From positions 1,278,397 to 1,342,396 of the forward strand of contig NZ_LT559262.1 in assembly GCF_900083545.1 (NCBI RefSeq): 64,000 nucleotides of DNA, written 5' to 3'. The position numbers and the translations under genes were made by a program. Every line of letters begins with the position of its first letter. The first letter of the stretch is position 1. Under the pieces are notes generated by a model. The model made no database searches and had not been told where the DNA came from. It saw only the letters and a list, made by a program, of their open reading frames with translations. Origin of the DNA: Alistipes provencensis. Lineage in GTDB: Bacteria; Bacteroidota; Bacteroidia; Bacteroidales; Rikenellaceae. Of the stretch, positions 8,196-16,881 are shown one piece after another.

Positions 8196-8418
8196 CCCCT
8201 CAATTAGAAAAGAGGTCGGACACCTGCCGGTATCGGACCTCTCTGGTTAGGTTAGTTAGGTTAATGAGAGTGGGAGAATCCCACGTTTGTTACACAAAGG
8301 TAAAACGAAATTTACGAAAAACCAAATGTTTTGTAACATTTTCCTAAAACCTGACGCTATTTTGTTAATAGATTATAATTAAAATTTTTAAAATACCCCC
8401 GAATTTATAAGTTTTTGA
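7998..8418. other. Intergenic region with repeat array and hairpin
   Basis: No gene seen. The left part is the 69-bp repeat array, which ends in a C9 run (8191-8199). An imperfect inverted repeat follows at 8211-8243 (GAGGTCGGACACC / GGTATCGGACCTC), then short GGTTAG direct repeats and an AT-rich tail. Confidence 0.5.
8211..8243. terminator. Possible terminator-like inverted repeat
   Basis: A 13-bp stem with one mismatch and one G-U pair around a short TGCC-type loop. There is no clear T run, so function is uncertain. Confidence 0.35.
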
Positions 8419-9342
8419 TTAAAGCGCTTCGCGCATCTCCACGGCCTCCGGAGCGTCCTGCAACGCGGGCTGTTCGGCCGTCAGCGACGAAATGTGGCGG
8501 TGACGGTAGGTGGCGGGCGTCATCTGGTACTCCTTCTTGAAGAGCTTGATGAAATGCGACGTGTTGGGGAAGGTGCACTCGTTGCCGATTTCCGAGATGG
8601 ATTTCGACGTGGAGATGAGCAGCAGGCGCGAGTGCATGAGCCGCTGGCGGATGTACCATTTGTGGGGCGGCATCTGGAAATGGCGGCGGAATTCCTTCTT
8701 GAACGAGGTCAGCGAACGGTTGGTGAGCTTCGAAAGCTCCTCGATCGATATGTCCTTGAAGATGTGGTCGTAAACGATCTGTTCGAAGTTCTCCTTCGCA
8801 GAGTCGACGTTGCTGAGCAGCTTGCTCTTGATGCAGCAATCCTCGTGCGAGGCGAGCAGGTAGATCAACTCGGTCATCTTGATGTTCTCGGCCGTCTCGT
8901 CGTGACGGAAGTCCTCATCGCGCAGATAGTTGTTGGTGTTGATGAAAAAGTTGCGCAGCGAGTTCCAGGCAGGCGCGGCCACATGCGACCGGTTACGGCA
9001 GTTTTCGCACGAATGTTCGTTCGAAATGTTCAGGCCGTAGGTGATGTTCAGGTGCATGAGGATACGTTGCAGGTCGTCCGGCGTGTAATAAAAGAGCACC
9101 TGCTCGAAAGGCTGCCCGCCTTCGGGGAAGTTTTCGATGTAGTGGTGCCCGATGCCCAAGTAAAATACGTCGCCGCGCGAAAGTGTCTGACGCTTATCGC
9201 CGTCGTAGATGTACTTCGTGCCGCGGAGGATGTACCCGATGGCATAACGTGAAAGAGCCTGCGATTGGATTCCGTTGTGAAGCGCCTCTACATACTTCAC
9301 GATCATCGGCTGCTGCACCGATGAAGTCAATGAATTCTTCAT
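8419..9342 (-). CDS. AraC-family transcriptional regulator
   Basis: 307 residues. The C-terminal third (about 200-290) is a double helix-turn-helix AraC domain. The first unit is SIEELSKLTNRSLTSFKKEF and the second includes SISEIGNECTFPNTSHFIKLFKKEYQMTPATYR, the conserved GF/P-S-F-x-x-F-K region. The N-terminal 190 residues resemble a cupin-like sensing domain with a Cys pair (CENC, about 112-115), but no ligand can be named. It is monocistronic and carries a minus-strand -7 element TATATTTG at 9406-9399. None of the adjacent genes is an obvious target. Confidence 0.92.
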   Translation of the reverse strand: MKNSLTSSVQQPMIVKYVEALHNGIQSQALSRYAIGYILRGTKYIYDGDKRQTLSRGDVFYLGIGHHYIENFPEGGQPFEQVLFYYTPDDLQRILMHLNITYGLNISNEHSCENCRNRSHVAAPAWNSLRNFFINTNNYLRDEDFRHDETAENIKMTELIYLLASHEDCCIKSKLLSNVDSAKENFEQIVYDHIFKDISIEELSKLTNRSLTSFKKEFRRHFQMPPHKWYIRQRLMHSRLLLISTSKSISEIGNECTFPNTSHFIKLFKKEYQMTPATYRHRHISSLTAEQPALQDAPEAVEMREAL

Positions 9343-9490
9343 AGTAATTGTAATTTAAGTTTTTCTGAACAAAGCGTTGCGTCACTCGTGTTCGTTCTCA
9401 AATATACAATTAATACTTTTTAATCTACTATAAAAAATAGCACATTTGGACACAAATACCCAAATAGGACTGTTTATGCTATAGTTTGAG

Positions 9491-10529
9491 CTAAATAGAA
9501 TATTGTAAAACTGTGCCGACTATTGCAGAGGCGAGCAATAGCAGGTAGAGAAGAAGGGCGATGCTCCGGTGAATTCTTACGAACATGAAGGGTAATAACA
9601 TGGCCGAAGGCACAGCTGCGAAAGCCACGGCACCCGGGGTCGCGGCAGGTCCGCACAGCACGGCGGCGGTCAGGACGAGAACGCTTATATTATATATAAG
9701 TATCGTCCGGGATTTGGTCCCGACAGCGTAGATGTCCGAAAGGAAAAAGAGCAGGGCCAGCAGGTCGAGGACGAAAATGCCGCCCAGCAGGATGAGGTTC
9801 CGGAAGGGGATTGCGGTGAACAGCATGAGGGGCTTTCCGGCGATGAATGCGTTGCCCAGCGCCGTAAGCGGAGCCGGGAAATCGCCTCCGGCGCCCCAGT
9901 TGATGTAGCAGATTATAAAGGCCGGGAGCAGCAGTCCGGCAGCGGCTACGGTGACTTCGCGCAGCGTGCGCCGGAAAAGCAGCACGGCCAGCGGCATCAT
10001 CAGGAGCAGCGGCAGTGCGGCGGTGTTGACGAAGGGCAGCAGTCCGAGGTAGAGCGACGCCCGGAAGATGGCGTCGAAGCCGTATCCGTTGCAGAACGAA
10101 CGAGCGAAATTCTTGATCGAGAGGGCCAGCAGAGCCGATGCGGTGAATACCGGCAGGTAGTCGTCCCCGACAGCGAGGCCGCATACGATGGCCCCGAAGA
10201 GCGGAATGGCGAGGCAGGTGCCGACCGAGTAAAGGTTGTAACGAATGGTCATCCGACCGGCGCACATGCCCGTGAAGATAATCAGCAGTCCGGCGATCCA
10301 GCGCGCCCATACGGGATGTGCGGTCTGGAATTGCAGCAGCAGTTCCCCGGGGGACGCCGTAGTCAGGGCCCCTTCGGGCAGTATGGCTGCGCTGCCGGCC
10401 AGCGCCGGGTCGCAGCCACGTCCGGCCGCGCCCCACATCGCGGGCCGCGCCCCACATCGCGGCGACGGCGAGTGCGGCGAGGGTCAGAAAAGCCGGGACG
10501 AGCGGCTGCCGGGCGATGTCGAATTTCAT
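9491..10529 (-). pseudogene. Polytopic membrane protein interrupted by a 19-bp tandem duplication
   Basis: Two frames together encode one protein. The first 24 codons from the ATG at 10529 (MKFDIARQPLVPAFLTLAAL...) give a first membrane helix. A 19-bp direct duplication (10424-10442 and 10443-10461) then shifts the frame. From 10438 the second frame runs 315 residues with about 8-10 hydrophobic segments to 9491. Removing one repeat copy restores a single frame of about 339 residues reading AVAAMWGAAGRG. As given, translation could restart at the internal ATG at 10438 and produce a protein missing its first helix. The family is an uncharacterised Bacteroidota membrane protein; I cannot assign a function. 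It is divergent from rnhB. Confidence 0.78.
10424..10461. repeat. 19-bp tandem duplication that shifts the reading frame
   Basis: GGCCGCGCCCCACATCGCG occurs twice head to tail. Since 19 is not a multiple of three, it breaks the membrane-protein gene at 9491-10529. Confidence 0.95.
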
Positions 10530-10593
10530 ATCGGGAATTTTCCTTGTCGCAAAATTAGCGAAAAAAGCCGGAATATTATGTAACTTTGCTTCG

Positions 10594-11193
10594 ATGTTGG
10601 AAAACCAGTACCAATACGAGCTCCGGGAGGCCGGATGCGACGAGGCCGGGCGGGGATGTCTGGCCGGACCGGTGTTTGCTGCGGCGGTGATCCTGCCGCC
10701 CGATTTTCACGACCCGTTGCTCAACGACTCGAAGCAGATGACCGAACGCAACCGCGACAAGCTGCGGTCGATCATCGAGCGTGAGGCTGTGGCATGGGCC
10801 GTCGAGGCCGTTTCTGCGGCCCGGATCGACGAGATCAACATCCTGAACGCCTCGTTCGAGGGGATGTCGCTGGCCGCGGCGCGGCTCGATCCTGCGCCGG
10901 GATTTCTGGCTATCGACGGCAACAGGTTCCGGACGCGGCTCGAAATTCCATACCGCTGCATCGTCAAGGGCGACGGGAAATATGCCGACATTGCCGCCGC
11001 TTCGGTCCTTGCCAAGACCCATCGTGACGAGTATATGCTCCATCTGGCGGAGGAGTTCCCCCAATACGGCTGGACCAAGAATAAGGGTTATCCGACGCGT
11101 GAACATCGGCTGGCGATTCGTGAATACGGACTTACGCCTCACCACCGGCTGACGTTCAACCACGAGATCGATCAGTTGGAATTTCAGTTTTAA
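10594..11193 (+). CDS. rnhB: Ribonuclease HII
   Basis: 199 residues from the chosen ATG. RNase HII cuts RNA in RNA:DNA hybrids and removes misincorporated ribonucleotides. The catalytic DEAGRG motif is at residues 17-22 (D17, E18), followed by DSKQM (about 45-49) and, in the middle, IDGN, KGDGKY and the ASVLAKTHRD motif typical of type II enzymes. An in-frame start at 10516 would add 26 residues that lie upstream of the TAACTTTG -7 element (10581-10588), so 10594 is preferred. The transcript ends at a strong bidirectional terminator at 11197-11228. Confidence 0.96.
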   Translation: MLENQYQYELREAGCDEAGRGCLAGPVFAAAVILPPDFHDPLLNDSKQMTERNRDKLRSIIEREAVAWAVEAVSAARIDEINILNASFEGMSLAAARLDPAPGFLAIDGNRFRTRLEIPYRCIVKGDGKYADIAAASVLAKTHRDEYMLHLAEEFPQYGWTKNKGYPTREHRLAIREYGLTPHHRLTFNHEIDQLEFQF

Positions 11194-11196
11194 AAC

Positions 11197-11228
11197 AAAA
11201 AGAGCAGGCTTTGAAGCCTGCTCTTTTT
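11197..11228. terminator. Bidirectional terminator between rnhB and exbD
   Basis: AAAAAGAGCAGGC, loop TTTGAA, GCCTGCTCTTTTT: a perfect 13-bp symmetric stem usable on both strands. Confidence 0.93.
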
Positions 11229-11244
11229 CAAATGATTCTTCGGA

Positions 11245-11715
11245 TTAATATCCCAGCGACTTGGAGGCCGCATAGGATATCTTCAGGGCATTGGCCCGGC
11301 GAAGCTCCTGCTTCACGTCGGTCACGATACCCATCTTGGTAGCTTGGTCGGCCTTGAGGCAGATGGTCATCGAGGCACGGTCGGCCTCGTTGAGCTTATC
11401 GCGTTCTGCGGCGACGAAGTCCAAGATATCCCGGGTCGATTTGTAAGAGTCGTTCAACTGGATGCGCGGCGCGGTACCGAACTTTGCCTGCATCGTCATC
11501 GACGGAGGACCGATGTGGATGAAACTTACGAGCGATTTCTTCTCGAGTTTCTGTACCTCGGTGGCCTCCGGGAGTTTGTATCTTACCAGCAGTTCCTGAT
11601 CGCGCATAGTCGTCGAGACCATAAAGAAGAAGAGGATCATGAAGATCACGTCAGGAAGCGATGCGGTCGAGATGGGGGGCAGACCTTTGCTGCCCTTCTT
11701 TTTCATTACTGCCAT
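11245..11715 (-). CDS. ExbD/TolR-type biopolymer transport protein (second copy)
   Basis: 156 residues. One N-terminal membrane helix (about 20-40) contains the conserved proton-binding Asp in SLPDVIFMILFFFMVSTTM, followed by a periplasmic domain. ExbD works with ExbB to turn the proton gradient into force on TonB for outer-membrane transport. It is the last gene of the exbB-(small membrane protein)-exbD-exbD operon and starts 3 nt after the preceding exbD stop. Two different ExbD paralogues in one operon are usual in Bacteroidales and suggest a mixed ExbD dimer. The window holds no tonB gene. Confidence 0.94.
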   Translation of the reverse strand: MAVMKKKGSKGLPPISTASLPDVIFMILFFFMVSTTMRDQELLVRYKLPEATEVQKLEKKSLVSFIHIGPPSMTMQAKFGTAPRIQLNDSYKSTRDILDFVAAERDKLNEADRASMTICLKADQATKMGIVTDVKQELRRANALKISYAASKSLGY

Positions 11716-11718
11716 GGC

Positions 11719-12324
11719 TTACTTCTTTATGTTACGCGGTTCCGCCTCCGAAATCTTCAGAGGAACTGCCTTGGAGATTACATTGCGCTGCTCTTCGGGA
11801 AGATCCGAGAACTTGGCGCCGAATTTACGCAGTGCCACTTCATCACGCACCTCGTTGAAAGCGCGCGTGAGTTCGTTCTGCACCATGATGTAGGACTGGT
11901 AGCCCGTGTCGCGGGTCGTTTGCAGCGAAACGACGCCCTCGCTCACGGGATAGACCCACTTGCTGCCGTCGGGAAGATCGATCTCCCTGTTCACCTTTTC
12001 GGGAAGGTTTTCGTCGTCCAGCGGGTTAACGATGAACTCCTTGGTCCTCTCCGTAAGCTGATGCAGATCGATCGCCTCCTGCTTGCCCGAAGCTCCTGCC
12101 ATGATGTCGCCCCTGCCGTTGATGAACACAAGGAAGAGGTTGCGTTCCTTGACCTTGATGTCCTCCTGTTTCTGATCTTCAGGAGGCATCGGCGGAAGCA
12201 TACGCACCAGACCTGTGTCCGTGTTCATGGTAGTGGCGACCAGGAAGAAAATGAGCAGCAGGAAAGCGATGTCGGCCATTGAACCGGCATTGATCTCCTG
12301 TATTTGTCTTTTATTTCCTGCCAT
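11719..12324 (-). CDS. ExbD/TolR-type biopolymer transport protein (first copy)
   Basis: 201 residues, longer than its neighbour at 11245-11715. The membrane helix with the essential Asp is SMADIAFLLLIFFLVATTM (about 15-33). The periplasmic part contains an extra stretch of about 40 residues (IVNPLDDENLPEKVNREIDLPDGSKW) compared with classical ExbD, and a positively charged tail. It sits 9 nt after the small membrane protein gene at 12334 and upstream of the shorter exbD, consistent with one transcript from exbB. Confidence 0.94.
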   Translation of the reverse strand: MAGNKRQIQEINAGSMADIAFLLLIFFLVATTMNTDTGLVRMLPPMPPEDQKQEDIKVKERNLFLVFINGRGDIMAGASGKQEAIDLHQLTERTKEFIVNPLDDENLPEKVNREIDLPDGSKWVYPVSEGVVSLQTTRDTGYQSYIMVQNELTRAFNEVRDEVALRKFGAKFSDLPEEQRNVISKAVPLKISEAEPRNIKK

Positions 12325-12333
12325 TTTCGTTTA

Positions 12334-12753
12334 TTATTTAAAGGCGCCGTAAATTTCGGTAACTACGGCCGTCAGGAATGCTGCAACCATTGCAACATAG
12401 GTTACGAGAATGCTGGTTTCGGTAAGCACGGTCTCTCCGGCTCCGAAGAAGCCGCCGTTGGCCAGGTCGGGAATGTTGATCGAATGTCCTGCGGAGATGA
12501 AATAGGCCGCACCTACGATTACGATCATCAGGGCAAGGGACAGGATGGTCCCCTTGATGCCCGCCGGGTTTTGAATCATTCCGAAGACGGCGCAGAAAAT
12601 GGCTGCGGCGACGGCAAACACGACGAGGAAGTACCCCCAGATCAAGTTAATGCCGATCGCAGCATCCGAGCCGCCGGTAGCTATCGCGTATACCAGAAGT
12701 ACCGCCGTGATAGCCAGCAGAATGCCCAGCAATATGTTCAATATCTTTTTCAT
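12334..12753 (-). CDS. Small polytopic membrane protein of the ExbBD operon
   Basis: 139 residues with four likely membrane helices (about 7-27, 37-57, 70-90 and 112-135) and short loops. No motif points to a catalytic activity. Its place between exbB and the first exbD, with gaps of 30 and 9 nt, suggests a structural or assembly partner of the ExbB/ExbD motor specific to Bacteroidota. I recognise it only by context, not by family name. Confidence 0.85.
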   Translation of the reverse strand: MKKILNILLGILLAITAVLLVYAIATGGSDAAIGINLIWGYFLVVFAVAAAIFCAVFGMIQNPAGIKGTILSLALMIVIVGAAYFISAGHSINIPDLANGGFFGAGETVLTETSILVTYVAMVAAFLTAVVTEIYGAFK

Positions 12754-12783
12754 AAATGCTTTTGACTTTTTATCAGCGTTGGA

Positions 12784-13536
12784 TTATTTCTTGTTGTAAG
12801 CCGTCAGGATATCCATCAGCGTGATGGACGAATCCTCCATATCGTTCACCAAAGAGTCGATCTTCGAAACGATATAGTTGTAGAACAACTGAAGAATAAC
12901 CGCAGCGATAAGACCCATGAGGGTCGTCAGAAGGGCGACCTTGATACCACCGGCAACGAGCGTCGGGCTGATATCACCGGCTGCCTGAATCTGGTCGAAT
13001 GCTTGGATCATACCTACTACGGTACCCATAAATCCCAACATAGGCGAAAGGGCGATGAACAGGCCGATCCACGTCAGACCCGACTCCATCTGGCCGGTTT
13101 GAACCGAACCGTAGGAAACGACAGCCTTCTCGACCGAATCCAGTCCCTGGTCGTAACGATCCAGCCCCTGGTAGTAGATCGAAGCGATCGGGCCGCGGGT
13201 GTTGCGGCAAACTTCCTTGGCAGCCTCGATGCCGCCGTTCTTCAGGGCTTCTTCAACCTTGACGATGAGTTTCTTCGAGTTGATTGTCGAAAGCGACAGA
13301 TAGAGGATACGCTCGATAGCCACAGCCAGACCGATCACGAGGAACACCAGAATCGGGAGCATCCATGCCCAGCCGCCCTCGAGGAACTTCTGCATCATGA
13401 CGTGGTGCAGGCTGTCGCCGGCGATCTGAGTTTCGGCAACAACCGTTTCGGTTGCGGCAGCAGCATCCTGCGCGAACGCACTAACGGTACCCAGTACGGA
13501 CAGGGCAGCCGACGGAATCAAAAAAAGTTTTTTCAT
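12784..13536 (-). CDS. exbB: ExbB/TolQ/MotA-family proton channel protein
   Basis: 250 residues. An N-terminal signal-like segment with an Ala-rich periplasmic extension (1-45) precedes three membrane helices of the MotA/TolQ/ExbB fold (about 55-78, 145-170 and 190-215). The typical GLFIALSPMLGFMGTVVGMIQAFD and GGIKVALLTTLMGLIAAVILQLFYN motifs are present. It forms the channel ring around the ExbD dimer and powers TonB-dependent transport, which here would serve the receptors at 1-1332, 30434-33157 and 33285-36116. First gene of the operon. Confidence 0.94.
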   Translation of the reverse strand: MKKLFLIPSAALSVLGTVSAFAQDAAAATETVVAETQIAGDSLHHVMMQKFLEGGWAWMLPILVFLVIGLAVAIERILYLSLSTINSKKLIVKVEEALKNGGIEAAKEVCRNTRGPIASIYYQGLDRYDQGLDSVEKAVVSYGSVQTGQMESGLTWIGLFIALSPMLGFMGTVVGMIQAFDQIQAAGDISPTLVAGGIKVALLTTLMGLIAAVILQLFYNYIVSKIDSLVNDMEDSSITLMDILTAYNKK

Positions 13537-13890
13537 AGTTGTGTTAGATAAAATAAATTTGATTAGTTGAATTTTTATTTGTTTTGAGTCTTTTGGTTTC
13601 CTCCTTTCCCGGTGGTTCGGTTTCTTTCCGGGCGCTTATTTTTTCACTAAAATAGTTATTTTTTTTGTCTTTAGCGGCTGCTCCGGGGGCCTTTTGTAAT
13701 TTTAAACGCCGCCGGAGAGTCATTTTCACGCACATAACCGAATCCCGGACAATTCACCCCGAATTCGCTCAATCGTTTGTGGTTCAATCGCTTTGCCTGT
13801 CTTTTGCCCCCTTTGCCGCCCGGTATTCCCTGCGGAAAGGGTACATTAGCAGTGCGAAATATAGAAAAAAAAATTGTTCCGTGCAATGCC
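13537..13890. other. Intergenic region upstream of exbB
   Basis: 354 bp between the exbB start and the ansA stop. It is AT-rich near exbB and should hold the exb operon promoter, but no site matches TAnnTTTG exactly (the nearest is TATATTTC on the minus strand at about 13861-13854). No gene or stable terminator was found. Confidence 0.4.
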
Positions 13891-14919
13891 TTAGGCCGTA
13901 AATTCTCCGCGCAGGGGCTTCCGGAGCAGTGCGCGCGTCGCGTCGTCGGAGAGCCCCAGCCCGAGCACATACATCAGTTTGGTGACGGCGGCTTCGGTGG
14001 TCATGTCATAGCCGCACAGGACGCCGGTTTTCTGGAGCTTCAGGCCGGTTTCGTAGAGTTCCATCGAGACCCGTCCGCCGCCGCACTGCGTGATGTTGAG
14101 GATGATGATTCCGCGATCGACGGCCTCCTTCACGACCCGGATGAACCACTCGGAGGTGGGGGCGTTGCCGGCGCCGTAGGTCTCGAGCACCACGGCCCGC
14201 AGTCCGGGGGCCGCGAGCATGGCCCGCAGGATCTCCTCGCCCATTCCCGGGAAGAGTTTGATAAGTTCGATGCCCCCGGAGAGCTTCGTGGCGATGCGCA
14301 GTTCCGGAGAGGTCTCGGCGGGTTGCAGGATCGCCGGCAGGTTGTAGGCGATGTTGACCCCGACCTCGGCCAGCGGCGGGTAGTTGTACGACCGGAAGGC
14401 GCTCAGGGCTTCGGCGCTGCGCTTGGTGGTGCGGTTGGCGCGGAAGAGCCGGTTCTGGAAGTAGAGTGACACTTCGGGGACCTCGGGACGGCCGTCGAGG
14501 TGGGCCCCGGCGATCTCGATGGCCGTGATGAGGTTCTCGCGCCCGTCGGTGCGCAGCACGCCGATCGGGATCTGGCTGCCGGTGAAAACCACCGGTTTGC
14601 TGAGGTTTTCGAGCATGAAACTCAATGCCGACGCCGTGTAGGACATGGTGTCGGTGCCGTGCAGCACCACGAAGCCGTCGTAACGGGCGTAGTTGTCGCG
14701 GATGAGTTCGGCCAAGGCGATCCAGTGGCCCGGCTCGACGTTCGACGAGTCGATCACGGGTGACACGGTGTGCACGTCGATGTCGACGTTGAGACGCTTC
14801 AGCGAGGGAAATTCGTCGTAAATGGCGCTGAAATCGAAGGGTACCAGCGCCCCGGTGACGGCATCGGTCTTCATGCCGATGGTTCCGCCCGTGTAGATGA
14901 TGAGGATGGATGAACGCAT
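13891..14919 (-). CDS. ansA: Type I (cytoplasmic) L-asparaginase
   Basis: 342 residues. It hydrolyses asparagine to aspartate and ammonia. The catalytic Thr motif YTGGTIGM is at about 8-15 and the second Thr motif HGTDTMSYTASAL near 88-100, with TGSQIP after it. There is no signal peptide, so a cytoplasmic type I enzyme fits. A start at 14952 would overlap tatD by 29 nt; the ATG at 14919, four bases after the tatD stop, puts the first strand (SSILIIYTGG) at the usual place. Operon with dprA and tatD. Confidence 0.94.
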   Translation of the reverse strand: MRSSILIIYTGGTIGMKTDAVTGALVPFDFSAIYDEFPSLKRLNVDIDVHTVSPVIDSSNVEPGHWIALAELIRDNYARYDGFVVLHGTDTMSYTASALSFMLENLSKPVVFTGSQIPIGVLRTDGRENLITAIEIAGAHLDGRPEVPEVSLYFQNRLFRANRTTKRSAEALSAFRSYNYPPLAEVGVNIAYNLPAILQPAETSPELRIATKLSGGIELIKLFPGMGEEILRAMLAAPGLRAVVLETYGAGNAPTSEWFIRVVKEAVDRGIIILNITQCGGGRVSMELYETGLKLQKTGVLCGYDMTTEAAVTKLMYVLGLGLSDDATRALLRKPLRGEFTA

Positions 14920-14923
14920 AGGG

Positions 14924-15718
14924 TCAGATTCCTTTGAAAATTCGTTTTGCATTTTCGGTCGTTGCGGCGGCGACCTCCGCGGGTGTCAGCCCCTTGAGTT
15001 CGGCGACTTTTTCGCAGACATAGTGCACATAGGCCGATTCGTTGCGCTCGCCCCGGTGGGGTGCGGGCGTCAGGTAGGGACAGTCGGTTTCGAGAACGAT
15101 GTCCCGCAGCTCCATTTCGCGCACGACCTCGGCCAGTCTGCTCTTTTTGAAGGTCACTACGCCCCCGATACCGAAGACGAAATCGCCCAGTTGTTTCAGT
15201 TCGCGGTAGGTTTCGATCCCGTCCGAATAGGCGTGGAAGACACCCCGGACACCCCGGCCGTGGAATTCGCGCATGAGGGCCGCGGTCTCGGGCCACGCAT
15301 CGCGCGTATGCACGGCGATCGGCAGTCCGTATTGCAGTGCGAGTTCGATCTGGCGGCGGAAAACCTCGGTCTGCTCCGCATGAAAATCGCGGCTCCAATA
15401 GAGGTCGAGCCCGATCTCACCCACGGCGCAGAACCCGGCGATCCCCCCGGGCGGGGTTTGCAGGTATGTTTCGACCAGCGCCAGCTCCTCGCGCCAGCGG
15501 GGGTTGTCGTTGACCGAGGTGGGGTGCAGGCCCATCATCGGGATACACCGCTGCGGGTGGCTGCGGCAAAGCCCGAACAGTCTTTCGTGGCTTTCGGAGT
15601 CGATGGCCGGGAGCAGTAACAGCCCGACGCCCTCGGCTGCGGCGCGGGCCAAAGCCTCGTCGCGGTCGGCGTCGAACGCCTCGTCGTAAAGGTGTGAATG
15701 GGTATCGATCAGTTTCAT
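14924..15718 (-). CDS. tatD: TatD-family metal-dependent DNase
   Basis: 264 residues from the ATG at 15718. TIM-barrel amidohydrolase fold with the metal motif DTHSHLYD (4-11), the GEIGLDLYW motif, HTRDAWPET, and HAYSDGIET, followed by ETDCPYLTPAPHRGERN, all hallmarks of TatD. These enzymes act as 3'-5' exonucleases and DNA quality-control nucleases. The start overlaps the dprA stop by four bases (ATGA), so the two are translationally coupled; the frame is also open upstream through dprA, but that part is not coding. Confidence 0.95.
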   Translation of the reverse strand: MKLIDTHSHLYDEAFDADRDEALARAAAEGVGLLLLPAIDSESHERLFGLCRSHPQRCIPMMGLHPTSVNDNPRWREELALVETYLQTPPGGIAGFCAVGEIGLDLYWSRDFHAEQTEVFRRQIELALQYGLPIAVHTRDAWPETAALMREFHGRGVRGVFHAYSDGIETYRELKQLGDFVFGIGGVVTFKKSRLAEVVREMELRDIVLETDCPYLTPAPHRGERNESAYVHYVCEKVAELKGLTPAEVAAATTENAKRIFKGI

Positions 15719-16815
15719 AGCTTCATGTATCGGTTGCCGGGCAACTGGCGCACGGCGCCGGCCAGTTCCAGCCCCACGAGCAGCGTCGCCAGTTCGCCGG
15801 AGTTCAGCCCGCTCAACTCCCCGAGCGTCTCGACCGACAGCGGGTCGTCGGTGCGGAAACAACCGAGCAGTCCCGCTTCGTCGGGCGTGAGCTCCGGTGT
15901 CGAAGGCTTCGCCCGCAGTGTCGCGGGATTCTCTCCGAGGTCCCACATCAGTTCGCGGATCACGTCGTCGGCCGTCAGCACCAACTGCGCCTTGCGGTTG
16001 CGGATCAGGTGGTTCGTTCCGGCCGATGCCCGGTCGGTAATGCGCCCCGGAACGGCCATCACCGTCCGGTTGTAAGCGTCGGCACAGTGGGCCGTGTAGA
16101 GCGAACCGCCCGTGTCGGCTGATTCGACGACGATACATCCGGCGCTCAGTCCCGCGATGATGCGGTTGCGTGCGAGGTAGAAATTGCCGTTCTGCTTCGA
16201 CTGCGAGTGCAGTTCCGTGACCAGCGCACCTCCGTGGGCGAGGATGTCGCGCGCCACGTCCGTATGCTGTGCTGGCGTTACGCCGGGCAGCGGATTGGCT
16301 ACCACGGCAACGGTCGGAATCCCGGCCGCAAGCGCCGCGCGGTGTGCCGTGACGTCGATGCCGAAAGCCAGTCCGCTCACGATGCAAAGCCCCGGGATGC
16401 GTTCCGCCAGTCCTTCGACCAGCCGGTTGCAGGCTGTCTGTCCGTAAGGTGTCGCTTCGCGCGTGCCCACGACCGAGATACAGCGGGACGAGAGGGCCTC
16501 GATGCTGCCCCGGACATAGAGCACATGGGGATAGTCGGGAATTTCGCGCAGCAGCGGCGGGTATTCCGCGTCGGTCGAAGCGATGGCCGTGATGCCGTTG
16601 CGGCGGCAGTGGTCGAGCTCCTTTTCAGCGGCAGGGAATCCTTTCCGGCGGAGTATCTGCTGGGCCGCCTCGGGCCGCAACTCCGCATCGCCGACCAGTT
16701 CATCGGCCGAGGCCGCGAAGATGCTCCGCGCATCGCCGAACTGTTCCAGCAGGTGCACGGCGCCTTTCAGGCCGATGCCCGGCGTCATCTGAAGGGCAAT
16801 ATCCTCGATGGTCAT
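15715..16815 (-). CDS. dprA: DNA-processing protein DprA (Smf)
   Basis: 366 residues. An N-terminal helix-hairpin-helix/SAM-like region (1-70) precedes the Rossmann-like DprA core (about 75-280), with SVVGTREATPYG, SGLAFGIDVTAHRAAL, VANPLPGVTPAQH, TELHSQSKQNGNFYLARNRIIAGLS and VVESADTGGS. A C-terminal winged helix (about 300-360) completes the usual plan. DprA loads RecA onto incoming single-stranded DNA during natural transformation. First gene of dprA-tatD-ansA. Confidence 0.96.
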   Translation of the reverse strand: MTIEDIALQMTPGIGLKGAVHLLEQFGDARSIFAASADELVGDAELRPEAAQQILRRKGFPAAEKELDHCRRNGITAIASTDAEYPPLLREIPDYPHVLYVRGSIEALSSRCISVVGTREATPYGQTACNRLVEGLAERIPGLCIVSGLAFGIDVTAHRAALAAGIPTVAVVANPLPGVTPAQHTDVARDILAHGGALVTELHSQSKQNGNFYLARNRIIAGLSAGCIVVESADTGGSLYTAHCADAYNRTVMAVPGRITDRASAGTNHLIRNRKAQLVLTADDVIRELMWDLGENPATLRAKPSTPELTPDEAGLLGCFRTDDPLSVETLGELSGLNSGELATLLVGLELAGAVRQLPGNRYMKL

Positions 16816-16881
16816 ACCGCTAAAAAAGGATTGTTTTTGAAAAGTAAAGTTAACGATTTTTAACGAATAACGTAAATTTAT

